Assembly: GCF_963678635.1 (NCBI RefSeq)
Contig: NC_087068.1
Span: 45,615,013-45,679,012 of the forward strand
Length of the DNA stretch: 64,000 nucleotides
Direction of reading: 5' to 3'
Origin: Symsagittifera roscoffensis
Lineage: Eukaryota > Xenacoelomorpha > Acoela > Convolutidae
The notes under the pieces were generated by a model. That model had not been told where the DNA came from. It did no database searches and was given only the letters and a program-made list of their open reading frames with translations. Positions 32,290 through 42,130 of the stretch are shown piece by piece. The translations under genes were made by a program, and so were the position numbers. The stretch's first letter is position 1. The number at the start of each line of letters is the position of its first letter.

Positions 32290-33105
32290 ATGGACTAAGC
32301 AAGGGTATTCCAATCGGGTACTAGATTTTTTCCCAAAAATTACTTTATTCTTTGAATGATCAAAATTAGAAATGGTAAGTTTAGGTTCAGTTCATAATGG
32401 ATTTTAATTTCTCTGCGTCTTTGGCACTCTTGGTCGGAAGGTAACGTATGTGGCTGAAACGGCGAAAGTCCTGGGTTCAAATCTGACAAGTACTGTTTCT
32501 TTTTCAATGGGAAATAGTCCGTTTCAAAAAAATTGGTCTGCTAATTATTGTCTGCTTAGGTTTTGTCGGCTTAAATTCTTTGCTTTTAGTGTTCTGATTG
32601 ACTTTGCTGTTTGTAATTTAACTAATCTCGGCTTCGTGGTTTCCTAGCTGAAGTTTTTTACTCAGCCCAATCGATTTCGGACTATATTATATTGGTTTTT
32701 GCGTTTTTCGACGAGCTAAAAAAGTTTATGCGTGCGCATCAGTGTTTTGATTGCGAGAGGAACTTAATAATTATTATTTGTCTATTTTTTTTGAACTTTA
32801 TCGGTTTGTTTTGTTTTCCTTCTTTAGGCTGAATAGGTTTCAGCCTATATTACATCAGCTTAGTTACCTGTATATTGTTTCAGTTGAGGAGGAATTAAAG
32901 TTTTTTGGCGTTCTTTTTGTTTCGAGGGTGAGGGGGATTTATTAATTTTCAAAAGTGTTGTTGATTTTTTTGGCCTAAAAAGTTAATGGCAATGTATTTT
33001 CGACTTTGTTACCGATGGGTACATTATCTTCCGCTGCTCTTCCGATGATCTTCCTTGTTCTGTATCGCACTAGGCGCGAAGCTCAAATCCGCTTCTGTGT
33101 AAAAA
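32290..33105 (+). repeat. Composite SINE-like element, copy A
   Basis: Head TAAGCAAGGGTATTCCAATC then GGGTACTAGA and a T run. tRNA-like A region near 32441 and B box GGGTTCAAATCTGAC at 32474-32488. Core GTCTGCTTAGG...TTGTCGGCTTAA (32549-32575). Tail module GCGCGAAGCTCAAATCCGC near 33073. It aligns with 33215-33530 across head, tRNA-like part and core. Confidence 0.6.
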
Positions 33106-33214
33106 ATCAAAAAAATTTTTAAAAAGCTTGCAGGATGAAGCTTTGTTTTTAGGATTGTGAAAAATTTTATTTCAATAAAACAGCTTGTTTCAATTGTAAC
33201 TTTCATTTCAAAAA

Positions 33215-35500
33215 TTACCCTGGCGATAAGCAAGGGTATTGACACCGGGTACTACACTTTTTTCCCGTAAACAATTTTGTCCACAGGACTCTTCTGCACA
33301 TCTGGACTCATCTATAGTCTGTTTCATAATGATGTATTCAAATTTCGTAGCGTTCCTGGCCAATTTAACTTGGAGGTAACAAAGATAGCTGGGACCAAAG
33401 GTTCTGGGTTCCAGTCTGACCAGGACCTGTTTTTTTTAAAACGAGAAATATTCAGTTTCAAAAACCATCGGCCAATTATTTGTCTGCTTATCTGTTGTTG
33501 TCTTAGTTGTCAATTCTTGGAATTGTTTTTTTTCAACGCGCATTTTTTAGTGTTTTTTAGTGTTTGATTTACGGCTACGTTTTGTAATTTTACTTACCTT
33601 GACCTCATATTTCCTCCTTTGTTTTTTTTTATCTCGCTAACAAAAATTCCTCGGCCTATTTTTTCATCGGCTTAATGACCTAATTTTGGGACGTTTCAAG
33701 ATCAACACAATTTAAGCATTCCCCTCCGCACTTTTCAACTTGGTTGTATGTTTGCCAATTTGTTTGCTAAAATTTCATTTTTTTTGTTTTCGAAGTTTTT
33801 AGTTCTTCTCAGAAACTTCTCCTGATCTAAAAAATGAGTATCGAATGAAAGACCGCTCATTGCTCTGTGTGCCTGCATACTACCCTAGAGTGTTTTTTTT
33901 CTTCAAAAAAGTAAGGGGGGATTATTTGACCCATATCTCTGAAATATGGGTTTTTAGTTTCAATGGATAAAAGTTTTTTGAAAAGTTCCCCTGCATAAGA
34001 GGCTACGACTATTTTTTTGCACATAAGCTTAAGGCCCCTCGGAATAAACAAATATTTGATTTTTGACCGTTTTGTCGATCTTTTCGACTTTTCTGGAAAG
34101 CTAACCTCTCAAACCTAATATTTTGAGTTCAATAAATAAAACAGGTAGGAGAAAGCTCCTCCGGATTAGCGGACAAAAACAAAAAATTTAAAGAAGAAAT
34201 TATCGCCCTCTGAAAAGTCAAATTTCTAATTTTTTGACCGTTTTTTTAAAAACTTTTTGAATATTCCCAAAAACTACCCTTTAATATTGTGACCGTTTTT
34301 TAAAACAATTTGACTTTTCTCGATAACTGCTCTCCCAAATCTGATATTGTGGGTTCAATGAGATAACGGGTAGTAGAAAGCTCCTCTGCATTCGCGGTCA
34401 CTAACAAAAAGTTTTACACAAGAAGTTATTGCCCTCTGAAAAGTCAAATTTCTGATTTGTTGACCGTTTTCTTAAGCTTTTCGAATATTCTCGAAAACTA
34501 CCTTACCATACCTGAAATTTTGGATTTAATTCTCAGAATGGTTTTCGGAAACTTCTTTTGCCTATGCGACTACGCACAGTTTTTTTACTCCAAAAACTTT
34601 GCCCCTCGGAAAAGTAAAAATTTTTTTTTTGACCGTTTTTTTAAAAAATTTTTGACTTTTCTCGAAAACTATCCTACCAAACCTAAGATATTGGGTTCAA
34701 TCGAAATTGCAGATTGCTCGAATTTGTTCTAATGAACGTTTCTGTTTTTTTTTCACACAAAATCTATTATTCTCGGAATCGTCAAATTTCTGATTTCTTG
34801 ACCGTTTTTTGTTTTCTACTTTTCTCGCTGACTATCTTGCCAAATTTGATCTCATTGGTTTGATCGAAAAAACAGTTTATTGAAAATCTACCTTTGAAAA
34901 TAGCTACGCCCATTTTGTTTTTAAAAAAATTTAGGCCCACAAACAAGTCAACCTTTTGAAACTTTGACAGTTTTTTTGAAAATCTATTGACTTTACGCGA
35001 AAACTACCGGGCCAATTCTCAGGTTGTGTTAAATCGAGAAACCCGGTTTTAGAAATCTTCTCTGCTTAAGCGGCCATAACCTACTGTTTGCAGAAAAAAG
35101 TTATGGGTTTTGGAAAGTTACACAACCAAACCTGGAATGAAATGTTCCGTTGAAAGCAGCGGGTCCTTAGTTTTTTGTAAAAGAATTGTTATCTCTTTGT
35201 GAATTTTGATAATCTCAAAACTTTTATTCTTCTCACTTATTTTGAAAGAGAAACAACTAAGGTTTTGGGCTAAGTCCAATTTATGAAATCACAATTTTCG
35301 TGCCGCATCATTATGGCAAACTCATTCAATTCTAAACACGTACCTCCAGCTTTTGCTGGGCCTGTAATAATTTTTTATCGAGACTGACAAAAAATGTAGT
35401 TCACCTAGTTTTTTTCAACAACTATTTTTTTACTTATGTTGTTTTATGTTTGTATTGTATTGAAAGTGGTGCGAAGCTCCGCTTCGCCTCTGTGTTTAAA
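33215..35500 (+). repeat. Composite SINE-like element, copy B, with internal tandem array
   Basis: Head CCCTGGCGATAAGCAAGGG (imperfect hairpin) then GGGTACTACACTTTTTTCCC. tRNA-like part near 33373 with B box GGGTTCCAGTCTGACC (about 33408). Core TTTGTCTGCTTATC (33478). Tail hairpin GCGAAGCTCCGCTTCGC at 35471-35487, followed by CTCTGTGTT. The ~1.2 kb array at 33895-35110 sits between core and tail. One-element status is inferred from matching head and tail. Confidence 0.5.
33895..35110 (+). repeat. Tandem array, period about 170 bases
   Basis: About seven diverged copies, tracked by TTGACCGTTTTTT at 34062, 34226, 34281, 34460, 34629, 34799 and, degenerate, 34966. Units also share CTCGAAAACTA and GCCCCTCGGAAAAGTAAA-like blocks. 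One unit is partly deleted (34226 to 34281). Confidence 0.8.
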
Positions 35501-35989
35501 TATCAATAAAACAGTCAGAAAAACTGAAAAAAAACTCATGCGTCAATCATCTTAAAATCGAATGACATTCTTTTAACGGTTTAAAAAAGGAAAAGGGCAA
35601 GTAGCATTTTTAATGCAAGTTTAGAGATTTCAATGCATGTTATTGTCATGTTTCAAGATTCTAAATTTAATCACTTGCTAGTAAGTTTTAATTTACTGGA
35701 ACAAACTAAAACACAGTTGAGAGATTCCATATAAGAAAATTTCAGGTCTTTTTAAAAAAAAACAGTGTGAAACACGCTAATTTTCAGAAAAATTCAACTT
35801 CAGAAAATCTTCTGAAAAATTCTTAAGAAAAAAGTTTTTTGTTACTTAGTTTTGAAAATTACCATACGTTGTCATTTCGTTATGTCACTTGCAAGAGCAA
35901 ACTTTTCCACCAAAAATTATTTTTTTTTGTACAAACTTCCTGATTCTTTTTTACTTGGTCTAGAGAAACGCGGGTGCTTTTTCAACCTG

Positions 35990-36115
35990 AAGTTTGAACT
36001 TGGAAACACGACCGGCTCTTGTGTTTTTAATTATGGAGCAGGTCGAAATTTTCAGGGGAAAAATTGAGTTGTCGGATTTTCATTTGTCTGCTCAATTTTT
36101 GTCGGCTTTATCTTC
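35990..36115 (+). repeat. SINE-like core copy
   Basis: A degenerate tRNA-like region near 36000-36040 is followed by ATTTGTCTGCTCAATTTTTG and GTCGGCTTTA (36081-36110), the clearest example of the shared core. Confidence 0.55.
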
Positions 36116-36487
36116 AAATCATAAAGTTACTTTCTGGTGTAAACTTTTTTGTTAGTTTTGATGGTCGTTGTGTTATTTATTTGTAAGTTTACCAACTCGG
36201 ATCGAATTTTATTCTAGAATAATTTTTGTCGTTCAAGTGGTCTCGTGTCTTGCTCTATTGGTTTAGTCCCCATAGCCTGAAGTGCAAGTGTTTTTTATCG
36301 TTTAGTTTTTCAGGGGGTTGGGGGTATAAAAGCTTTCAGTTTTATTACTTAATAGTTGAAAAACTTTTTATCGTATTACTTCCAGTGATAATTTTTTGTT
36401 TTTGGCTCACTGGGGGTGTCTACAGTAATGGCGGCTCCGTAACCGCAAATTAAAATGAAAAATGAAAAGATTCACCACTGTTTTTTA

Positions 36488-36766
36488 CGGGGACCGACCT
36501 TTTACCAGACCGACCTTTTACCAGAAAAGTTATAATGTTGACCTTTTACCAGACTCGATAAACAAATTTGATTGACAGTTGTAATGGCGCCGTTTAGTCT
36601 GGTTAAAGACCATGATTTCACAGTTTCTCAACAAAGTTTTGTTTGTTCTGGCCGCTTCCTTTTAAAATCTTTCACTTATTTTAACTTATACTAATTGAGT
36701 TATTGCATTGCGGTCTGGTAAAAAGTTGGTCTGGTAAAAGGTCGGTCTGGTAAAAGACCTAGCCCC
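36488..36766. mobile_element. Non-autonomous hAT-like element with 8-bp target duplication
   Basis: Left part CGGGGACCGACCTTTTACC; right end, reverse-complemented, GGGGCTAGGTCTTTTACC. Both ends contain tandem copies of CGACCTTTTACCAGAC. A perfect 8-bp duplication GTTTTTTA flanks it (36480-36487 and 36767-36774). There is no coding capacity, so it is a MITE. 8-bp duplications are the hAT signature. Confidence 0.75.
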
Positions 36767-36779
36767 GTTTTTTAACTTT

Positions 36780-37030
36780 GTTGTTAGCAAGCGCCTTCAG
36801 CCGGATACTAGACTTCTTCCCATCAATAACTTAGATTTCTAAAAAATGTCACATGTGTTTGAATTTGATTCATTGGAGCTAAAAACTTGCTTAAAACGAC
36901 AAAAATTGTGATTCGAATGTGTCCGTGACCTGTTTTTTTTCGCAAACAAGATTCTTTGTTTTTTTTTGGAATAATGTCCGTCTGTTTATTTTTGTCAGCT
37001 TAATTCCCGTAGCCTGTCTTTTTTCAAGTA
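36780..37030 (+). repeat. SINE-like copy
   Basis: Head TTAGCAAGCGCCTTCAGCCGGATACTAG (split reading of the family start), then TCTTCCC, a degenerate B-box region ending GACCTGTTTTTTTT (36928), and core GTCTGTTTATTTTTGTCAGC (36980). Confidence 0.5.
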
Positions 37031-37329
37031 TCAGCTTTTTTCTAAATTTTGAATGCCATTTCTAAAACCTCATTGGCGATTGAGCTACCAGATTTTAGAA
37101 GAATATAAGTTGTAACTTTTGCTCAAACATTTTTTGAAAAATTTTACAAACTGTTTACTACCAAATTTCCTCAACAATCTTATAACTGAATTATCTCCAC
37201 CAATTTGGTTTTAAAAATGGCATACAAAATTTTAGAAGGGAGCTAAGTAGTCAAGCTACGGCAACTAAGCCGAGAAAAATAAACAGACACGATGGTCATA
37301 AAAATCAATTCTTGTTTGCAAAAAAAACA

Positions 37330-37400
37330 GATTCAGGAACCCCGGCGGTCCACGCCAGATTCGAACCACGAACCCATGGCGGTCCACGCCAGATTAGAAT
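37330..37400 (-). repeat. Duplicated tRNA B-box-like unit
   Basis: On the minus strand GGTTCGAATCTGGCGTGGACC is present, with a second tandem copy of ATTCTAATCTGGCGTGGACC about 45 bases away. A 45-base tandem duplication of a SINE B-box segment. Confidence 0.5.
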
Positions 37401-37540
37401 CACAATTTGTTTTATGTTATACTGAATTTTTTGTAAATTGTTATGTAAATCTTTCAACTCTGTTGATTAATGTGTAGATGCATAATTTCAATGCATGGTG
37501 ACAACGAAAAAAAAGTTTTTCAAAATTTAAAATCAAATCT

Positions 37541-37562
37541 GGGGGGGGGGGGGGGAAGGGGG
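37541..37562 (+). repeat. Poly-G tract
   Basis: A G-rich run of about 22 bases (15 or more G, then AAGGGGG). Confidence 0.8.
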
Positions 37563-37949
37563 TTGGAAACGAGTCACGGCATCAGTATCGAGTAACGAGC
37601 ATGCATCATAATGGTCCTCGAACAAATAGTCTTTGTTGCAAGCAAGTTGAGGGGCTTCACAGGCATCTCTTTACTCGCATCTCTTTACCAAAATCGCCAC
37701 AGGCATCTCTTTATTTTTTAAATGATATTCGTGAGTGAACACTTGATAGGTGAACTGATATTTTATGAAGTCCACGGAAATTGTGAAGAAGCAACCTTTG
37801 AATGGAAAACAAAAGGCTCATTATTTTGGTTCATCAATTAATAGCTTTTTCAATCTTAGTTCAATGTCGGTTTTGATTGTTTTTCGATTCAAAATGGTTT
37901 TTCTCTTTAATCGAGTATTTTTTTGATTTTCTCTTTGTTATTTTGCTCC

Positions 37950-38192
37950 CTAAAATAACCTTTCGGGCTGCTTGGTCAGACAATACCATGCCGCTACAAT
38001 TAGCAGTATAATCATGAGCGAAGCTGCAATTGACCCGACTACTGAAACCGAATCACTTGGACGAGAGAACTTTTTGGCGAATAGGTCAACTGCCGCTGTG
38101 AATTGTGGGTCGACGTTAAAAACTACTTCGCCAATGGAGCAATTGTTCACTTCCTTGATTGATTGGTTGTTTGCTTGTGTCAAATGATCTCC
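37950..38192 (-). CDS. Likely last exon of a membrane (tail-anchored) protein
   Basis: Minus-strand reading gives 80 codons plus TAG after acceptor TATTTATCAG. The sequence contains NCSIGEVVFNVDPQFTAAVD and a strong hydrophobic segment at about residues 49-73 of the exon (VGSIAASLMIILLIVAAWYCL), then a short polar tail ending QPERLF, a topology typical of a C-terminal anchor. It begins in phase 0 and so is compatible with the phase-0 donor at 40314. The opposite strand is also open over much of this range, but it lacks splice signals and the membrane pattern. Unrecognised family. Confidence 0.5.
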   Translation of the reverse strand, partial: GDHLTQANNQSIKEVNNCSIGEVVFNVDPQFTAAVDLFAKKFSRPSDSVSVVGSIAASLMIILLIVAAWYCLTKQPERLF

Positions 38193-38287
38193 CTGATAAA
38201 TATTACAAATTTTGATTTTTTTTCAATTGGTTATCGCGATCTTGGAACTTTGCCAGTTTCGGATTGTCGCCATTACAGCCATCAGCA

Positions 38288-38708
38288 CAGGGGCGGATCT
38301 AAGATTTTCTCGAGAAGGGGGCGGATTTTCAAAAAAAATTTCAAAAATTTTGTCGACTTGTTTTTTTTTTAGATAGACCAAATTGATTTTCCGAGCTCTC
38401 CCAAGCATTAAAAAGACCCTGTTTTGGTCAAAAGTTCTGCGCCGCTTTGAAAAAACAGGTAAAAAAACAAGGCGTTTTTGGGCAGTTTTTGGAAAGTTTT
38501 GACCAAAAAATTGCGTTTTTCGGCGCGCTCCTCCTTAAAAATTAGTATATATTGGCGCCAAAGGCGCCATTAGAAAAATTTTAGGGGGCGTCAGCCAAAA
38601 ATGGGTATTTCAAATTAGTTTAAAGTGGGGAACCTTTGGGTCGGCAGAAGGTCGAATCCCTGAGGAGAAGGGGCGTCTGCCCCCCCCCCCCCCCTAAATC
38701 CGCCCTTG
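38288..38708. mobile_element. hAT-like MITE with perfect target duplication
   Basis: Starts CAGGGGCGGATCTAAG and ends CTAAATCCGCCCTTG, imperfect terminal inverted repeats of about 14 bases. An exact 8-bp duplication CATCAGCA flanks it (38280-38287 and 38709-38716). 421 bases, no coding capacity, with a poly-C run near the right end. CAGGGGCGGAT-type termini and 8-bp duplications are characteristic of hAT non-autonomous elements. It lies in the putative intron between the exons at 37950 and 40314. Confidence 0.85.
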
Positions 38709-38802
38709 CATCAGCATATATAAAACTCACAAACAATAAAAATCATTACTTGTTAATTATATTTCGCCTTAAAATGGCCAAAACATGGAAAAGTTCAAAA
38801 CT

Positions 38803-39137
38803 GGCTCTTTTTCCGACCCTCCCACCTGCAAATTTTTATATTTGAAGTTACGGCTCTTTTTCCTTTTTCCCCCACCTCACTCAAACATTATTTTTATGGT
38901 CTAACGAGTGGTTTTAGAAGGTTAATTATTCAATTGTAAAAATTTGCAGGTGGGGGGGGGGGGAAGGAAAAAGAGCCGAAGTTACTGTTCGCTTTGTCCG
39001 ATTGTCGTGAAAATTGACATGCAGACTAATTAGGCCTTGGCAAACATTTTTGGTCGTCATAATTAACCTTGTAAAACCACTCGTTAGACCAAAAAAATCA
39101 TGTTTGAGTGAGGTGGGGGGGGGAAGGAAAAAGAGCC
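38803..39137. mobile_element. GGCTCTTTTTCC-family TIR element containing a nested copy
   Basis: Begins GGCTCTTTTTCCGACCCTCCC and ends GGGGAAGGAAAAAGAGCC. It is interrupted at 38851 by a second family member. Taking out the insert and one duplication leaves about 200 bases, the size of its relatives. The outer flanks show no clear 8-bp duplication. Confidence 0.75.
38852..38977. mobile_element. Nested GGCTCTTTTTCC-family element with target duplication
   Basis: 126 bases from GGCTCTTTTTCC to GGAAAAAGAGCC with a 12-base perfect terminal inverted repeat, flanked by an exact 8-bp duplication GAAGTTAC (38844-38851, 38978-38985). The inner CCCCACCTCACTCAAACAT and TTTGCAGGTGGGG parts also match the ends of the host element. 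Confidence 0.85.
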
Positions 39138-39264
39138 AAAATTGTCTAAAGATTGTTCATAAGGTAATTTACACGCAAAAAATTAATGGGCTCTTCGCTC
39201 TTTCCACTCCCTCCCCTCGCACATTTGAATTTCTGTTTTGAAAAAACTTTAACTTAATCATAAT

Positions 39265-39365
39265 GTAATGAAATTTTGCATGGTGAGCAAACTAATTATT
39301 GTAAACTGTTTTTTTCCTACTTACTTTACATCGTAACATCACGCATTCAGCCATAATAACACGTC
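39265..39365 (+). repeat. Dispersed repeat (CAGCCATAATAAC family)
   Basis: AAATTTTGCATGGTGAGCAAAC ... TTCAGCCATAATAACACGT. Related copies: 40925-41020 (reverse), 41190-41250, 41470-41700 and 41940-42130. The longer copies continue into GGCGTAGGCGCTTGTGCAGC. Confidence 0.6.
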
Positions 39366-39410
39366 AGACAACAAAAAAAATTAAAACTTGAAACTTGGGG
39401 TGGGGAATGG

Positions 39411-39632
39411 GGCTCTTTTCCAGTCCCCCCCCCCCTTTGACTTTTTCTGAAAGTCATTATATGAAAGTCTATTTAAAATGACTTTTCATGTTAGAAACTG
39501 CAGTAAAACGTGTCAGCGTGAACAGGTGAACACATTTCTAGAACATTTCTAACATGCAAATTGCCGCGTGAACAGTTTTTGAACATCTTTGTTTTGTAAT
39601 TTAACAAAGGGGTGGGAAACGGGAAAAGAGCC
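39411..39632. mobile_element. GGCTCTTTTTCC-family TIR element
   Basis: Starts GGCTCTTTTCCAGTCCCCC and ends GGGAAACGGGAAAAGAGCC. It directly abuts the next element (GCC|G|GGCTC). Confidence 0.65.
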
Positions 39633-39633
39633 G

Positions 39634-39830
39634 GGCTCTCTTCCTTCCTTCCCCACCCGCGACTTGTTATTAATTTTTTTTCGGTTTTCATTATCCAATT
39701 CTTACGAAAATTGGCATGCCGACTAACATATGACGAACATTTTCGGCCTCATACTTAATCTTGTAAAAACCCTCGGTTTGCACCATAAAATTGATGATTA
39801 TGTGAGGTGCGGCTGAAAGGAAAAAGAGCC
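39634..39830. mobile_element. GGCTCTTTTTCC-family TIR element
   Basis: Starts GGCTCTCTTCCTTCCTTCCCC and ends GCTGAAAGGAAAAAGAGCC. Its last three bases form part of the target duplication of the next element. Confidence 0.65.
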
Positions 39831-39835
39831 AAATG

Positions 39836-40022
39836 GGCTCTTTTTTTCGTCCCCCCCTCCCCCCACCTTGCATGAGCATCAATGTTATGGTCTAACAAGT
39901 GGTTTTACAACGTTGATTATGAAGAACAAATATGTTTGGCAAGGCCTAATTAGTCTGCATGTCAATTTTCATGATAAATTTTTTTTTGTAAAACTTTGCG
40001 GGGGGGGGGAAGAAAAAGAGCC
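39836..40022. mobile_element. GGCTCTTTTTCC-family TIR element with near-perfect duplication
   Basis: 187 bases from GGCTCTTTTTTTCG to GAAGAAAAAGAGCC. It is flanked by GCCAAATG (39828-39835) and GCCAATTG (40023-40030), 7 of 8 bases identical. It inserted at the very end of the preceding element. Confidence 0.75.
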
Positions 40023-40313
40023 GCCAATTGTTGTAATAATTTGCTCACTGGTTCACGCTGACATATTTTTTTCTGGTGTTTAGAACATTTTGAATAGGCT
40101 TTCGAGAATCGCATTTCAGAAAAATCAAAGGGGGGACTGGAAAGGAGCCAACTTTCATATTGAACAAACTCGCTACTCTCAAAAATATATATATTTTTCA
40201 TATCCTTCGCCAAAACAACACAAATATTCAGCTTTAATAGCATGTGAAGTATACTAGAGAAATAGAGAAAATGAAGGTGGGCGAGGAAGAGGCGAGGATA
40301 ACATTGAGATTAC

Positions 40314-40847
40314 CTGCGCATCAAACTTCTCGGACCGCGGTTTGAACTCCTGGTAAAAATGGAATGGAACTACGAATCCAGTTCGTAACAATTTCACTGC
40401 CGTAGCATAACTCAAATTACCACCATTCTTTTCCATGTCACCATTTTTTTCACCTTTGATTTGGCTCGATGCGCAAATGAATTCGTCGTCCTTGAATCCT
40501 TTCGGCTTTAGCGCCTTCCCATTTAGTTCTAATATCTGGTATTTCAATCTATGAAAATTTGCTACTCTTTTTTCTTCAATTGCATCAAAATCTTCGAAAT
40601 ATAAAATGTTGTCGACGACAAAATTTGCCAAATCTTCGCAGTTTATTGAATCGTAAACTGGCAAACTAGTGACTAATTTTCTTTGAATTGATTCTAGGCG
40701 TATGCTGTTTTTTCGGTCACTCATTTTAAGATTGAAAAAAAATTTCCTGGACAAACTTGTTCTCTTTTTATGCTCAATACTCTTGCTGGGCTTCGAAGTG
40801 CTAACAAAATGCGACGATTTGCGATTCGAGCCCACGTGCTTTTTCAT
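40314..40847 (-). CDS. Likely exon of an unrecognised gene (178 codons)
   Basis: Minus strand; ATG immediately follows TATCTTTTTAG, so either a start just inside an exon or an internal Met. A basic N-terminus of about 55 residues leads to ESIQRKLVTSLPVYDSINCE, KYQILELNGKALKPKGFKDD and FHFYQEFKPRSEKFDAQ, then donor CAG|GTAATC in phase 0. Composition is varied and protein-like, unlike the repeat-derived frames around it. Spliced to 37950-38192 it would make a ~258-residue protein with a C-terminal membrane anchor. I do not recognise the family. Confidence 0.55.
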
Positions 40848-40860
40848 CTAAAAAGATAAT

Positions 40861-41094
40861 AGCTCTTCTCCATTCCCCCCCCCCCCCCCCAAATTTCAAT
40901 TTTTCATTTTTTTCAGTTGTCTTACGTTTTATTATGGCTGAATAAGTGATGTTACGATGTAAGGTATGGAGAACAAATCTGTTCACAATAGCTAGTTTGT
41001 TCACTATGCAAAATTTCATTACAATCTGATAAAGCAAATTTAGTCTTTCAAAACTGAAAATCAAAAGTGGGGGGGGGGGTGGTGTAAAAGAGCC
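40861..41094. mobile_element. Probable GGCTCTTTTTCC-family element
   Basis: Starts AGCTCTTCTCCATT with a long C run and ends GGTGTAAAAGAGCC. The interior carries the TTCAGCCATAATAAC-type repeat in reverse. Adjacent to the acceptor of the 40314-40847 exon. Confidence 0.55.
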
Positions 41095-41469
41095 AAAAAA
41101 AATGAAAAAAATCTGCCCTGACAAGATCTAAGCTCCATTTCGATTCCCAAACCCCCCTCCACATTTGATTTTCAATTTGGCTAGCTCTTGTGAACATATT
41201 TGTTCTCCATACTTTACATGGTAACATCAATTATTCAGCCATAATAACCTTATTGCATTCGACTTGTTGTTCGAGTAAGTTTCGACTATACACTTTGTGT
41301 TCAACTATGTTTCGACATTACTGAATTATCGACTTTCTATTCGACTATGACTCGAAAAAGTGTTTGACCATGTTTCTACCATGTTTCTACCATGGTTTGA
41401 TTACTTTTCAATTTCCGTTTTCAAAAAAATGTTAACTTTGTTTCAAATTTTTTTAAACAAAGTCACAAC

Positions 41470-42130
41470 TCGATGAATTTTGGCATGGTGAACAAACTAA
41501 AAATTGTGAACAAATTTGATCTTCATACTTTAGATCTTAACATCAAATGTTTAGCCATAATAACCCGTGAAATAACTCTAGAAAAACGTCAAAGTTACTG
41601 TCAAAAAAATGGGCGTAGGCGCTTGTGCAGCGAAGCTTTTCACAATCTAGTCTCTACCCGTTGAAATCAAAATCTTTGATTTAGCAAAGTGAAAAAAATT
41701 CTAAAGCATTTAAAAATTTTAATAAAAAAAACCTATCCCATACGTTTTTATAATACCTGTTTTATCACAAACAGGAATTCTAGGCAAACATGCCGAGCGA
41801 GGCATTTAAATTTTCGGTTAGCAACGGAACAGAACTTACGAAGCGGAAACAAATCCGACGAATTTTGAGCAAACTCCAGTTCAGTCGGAAAAACATTGAA
41901 AAATGTTGTTCCAAAATAATTTTAAAAATATGAACAAATGTATTTTTCATACTTTAGATCTCATCATCACATAGTTTAGCCATAATAACCCGTAAAACAA
42001 CTGCAAAACATAGTAAAAATTTTTGTGTGAAAAACACGGCGTAGGCGCTTGTGCAGCTAAGCTTTTCACTGCCCAGTCTATGGGCTATCAGTTGAAACCA
42101 AAATCTTAGATTTTGCAAAAAGTGGAAAAA
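41470..42130 (+). repeat. Two adjacent copies of the CAGCCATAATAAC family
   Basis: 41521-41700 and 41945-42130 align through TTTAGCCATAATAACCCGT, GCGTAGGCGCTTGTGCAGC and GAAGCTTTTCAC-like blocks. Diverged from each other by substitutions and short indels. Confidence 0.65.

Noticed and set aside
33895-35110. CRISPR-like spaced repeats
   Set aside because: Units are contiguous and diverged, without constant repeats and unique spacers, and the DNA is eukaryotic.
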